A DNA stretch of 5,450 nucleotides from CAYYWP01 sp050176585. Lineage in GTDB: Bacteria; Desulfobacterota; Binatia; HRBIN30; CADEER01. Positions 4,561-5,450 of this stretch are shown in pieces. The DNA is taken from positions 1 through 5,450 of the forward strand of contig JBFXHX010000096.1 of NCBI GenBank assembly GCA_050176585.1. Reading direction: 5' to 3'. The stretch's first letter is position 1. Each line of letters starts with the position of its first letter. The notes beneath the pieces were generated by a model. It made no database searches and was not told the origin of the DNA. It saw only the letters and a list, made by a program, of their open reading frames with translations. A program made the position numbers and the translations under genes.

Positions 4561-5450
4561 ATGAGCCACGCCGAAGCGGTTGAACAGTCGATCTGGCTGC
4601 AGGAGCGGCCGGATCGCGGCGAGCCGCTGACCGGCCCGCTGGACGTCGACGTGGCGATCGTCGGCGGCGGCATCACGGGTTTGACGGCTGCCGGGCTGAT
4701 CGCAAGTGATGGGAAGCGCGTAGCCGTTCTCGAAGCGCACGCCGTCGGTGCGGGGACCTCGGGCGCCAACTCGGCGCACGTTTCGGCCGTGCCCGACGCT
4801 GGCTACCGGGCGGTCGCACGGCGCTGCGGCATCGCGTCTGGCCGTGAGTACGTGGCGCGCTTGAACGCCGCGTTGGAGCTCATGGATTCGCTCGTGGAGG
4901 CGGAGCGCATCGGCTGCGATTGGGCGCGCGTGCCGGCGTTCTGGTTTTCGGAGCGCGGCGACGACCTCGAGCGATTACGAGACGAAGCGCGCGCGGCCGA
5001 CGAATTGGGGCAGGAATGCCACATCGTGGCGGACGTGCCGCTGCCGTGGCCCGTCGCCGGCGGCCTGCAGTTTCCGCGGCAAGCGCGCTTTCACCCGATG
5101 CGATATCTCAGCGGTCTCGCCCGGGTAGCCCGCGCGCGCGGCGCGGCGCTGTATGAAGCGACTCCGGCGTTGGCGTGGAAGGAGACCGCGACCGGCGTGA
5201 CTCTGCACACCCCTCGGGCCGAGGTGCGCGCCGGGGCGCTGATCCTCGCCACCCACACGCCGATCGGCTTCAACATTCTCCAAACTGAGCTCACGCCGGC
5301 GCAGTCGTATATGCTGGTGTTGAGTCTGCCCGACCCGTTGGCGGACGCGCTGTTCTGGGACACGGCGGATCCGTATCACTATCTGCGACCGCTCGCGTTC
5401 GACGGACAGACGCTGGCGCTGGTCGGCGGTGCCGATCACAAGACGGGCCA
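4561..5450 (+). CDS. FAD-dependent oxidoreductase (DAO superfamily, YhfW-like, probably Rieske-tailed), C-terminus cut by window edge
   Basis: The frame is open for 296 codons to the edge. The N-terminus has the usual short IWLQERP leader, then the FAD-binding Rossmann motif VAIVGGGITG (31-40; Gly35, Gly37, Gly40) and the acidic end of the second strand, VAVLEA, with Glu58. Next comes GAGTSGANSAHVSA (63-76), the flavin-contacting segment of DAO-type enzymes. Further signatures of the YhfW-like group are ARFHPMRYLSGLA around 176-188, ILATHTPIG around 229-237, FWDTADPYHYLR (265-276) and the final GGADHKTG (289-296). Relatives in this group usually carry a Rieske 2Fe-2S domain after about residue 400, pairing the flavin with an iron-sulfur centre; that part would lie to the right and is not seen. 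It is probably a soluble cytoplasmic protein with an unknown substrate. The GTSG segment reads ANSAH where relatives usually have (R/H)TTAH or (R/H)SSAH. Confidence 0.92.
   Translation, partial: MSHAEAVEQSIWLQERPDRGEPLTGPLDVDVAIVGGGITGLTAAGLIASDGKRVAVLEAHAVGAGTSGANSAHVSAVPDAGYRAVARRCGIASGREYVARLNAALELMDSLVEAERIGCDWARVPAFWFSERGDDLERLRDEARAADELGQECHIVADVPLPWPVAGGLQFPRQARFHPMRYLSGLARVARARGAALYEATPALAWKETATGVTLHTPRAEVRAGALILATHTPIGFNILQTELTPAQSYMLVLSLPDPLADALFWDTADPYHYLRPLAFDGQTLALVGGADHKTG

Noticed and set aside
4279..4779. A 167-residue N-terminal extension of the isochorismatase-like protein
   Set aside because: The extension has no family resemblance and runs antisense into the oxidoreductase gene, which has a strong start signal and Rossmann motif there.
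4975..5439. Minus-strand open frame (154 codons) opposite the FAD oxidoreductase
   Set aside because: It is Arg/Gln-rich shadow sequence; the plus strand encodes continuous, conserved family motifs.

Overview
The window is GC-rich (roughly two thirds G+C by eye) and gene-dense, with short gaps and purine-rich ribosome-binding sites. The gene families (DUF1328, phage-holin-like DUF1469, DUF6496, an RssA-like patatin, and a YhfW-like FAD oxidoreductase) together suggest a chromosomal segment of a free-living, probably soil or environmental, proteobacterium. Two genes with Sec signal peptides, one of them encoding a beta-rich probable envelope protein, fit a Gram-negative cell. I cannot name the genus from the sequence. 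No rRNA, tRNA, CRISPR array, insertion sequence or phage module is visible. The one holin-family gene is the common chromosomal type and does not indicate a prophage.

Layout. Positions 1-3215 are read leftward on the minus strand in two groups. The first group is a likely three-gene operon: a patatin-like phospholipase (3215-2217), then, after 25 bases, an exported protein of unknown function (2191-1394), then an overlapping second exported, beta-rich protein of unknown function (1406 or 1397 to 708). After a 152-base gap with two inverted repeats comes the second group: a 58-residue DUF1328 membrane protein (555-379) and a holin-family membrane protein (352 to beyond the left edge). A divergent control region at 3216-3404 separates the patatin operon from a small, very basic DUF6496 protein (3405-3635, plus). 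That gene converges, with only 10 bases between stop codons, on an isochorismatase-family hydrolase (4278-3646, minus). A 282-base divergent gap then leads to an FAD-dependent oxidoreductase (4561 to beyond the right edge, plus).

Function. The patatin operon is the most interesting part. It couples a predicted cytoplasmic or membrane-associated lipid acyl hydrolase to two exported proteins of unknown function, which suggests a shared role in envelope lipids; this is inference. The small membrane proteins, the basic DUF6496 protein, the isochorismatase-like hydrolase and the FAD oxidoreductase look like ordinary accessory or stress-type housekeeping genes. Nothing in the sequence ties them into one pathway. 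I found no convincing wholly new system; the best candidate for follow-up is the patatin/exported-protein trio.
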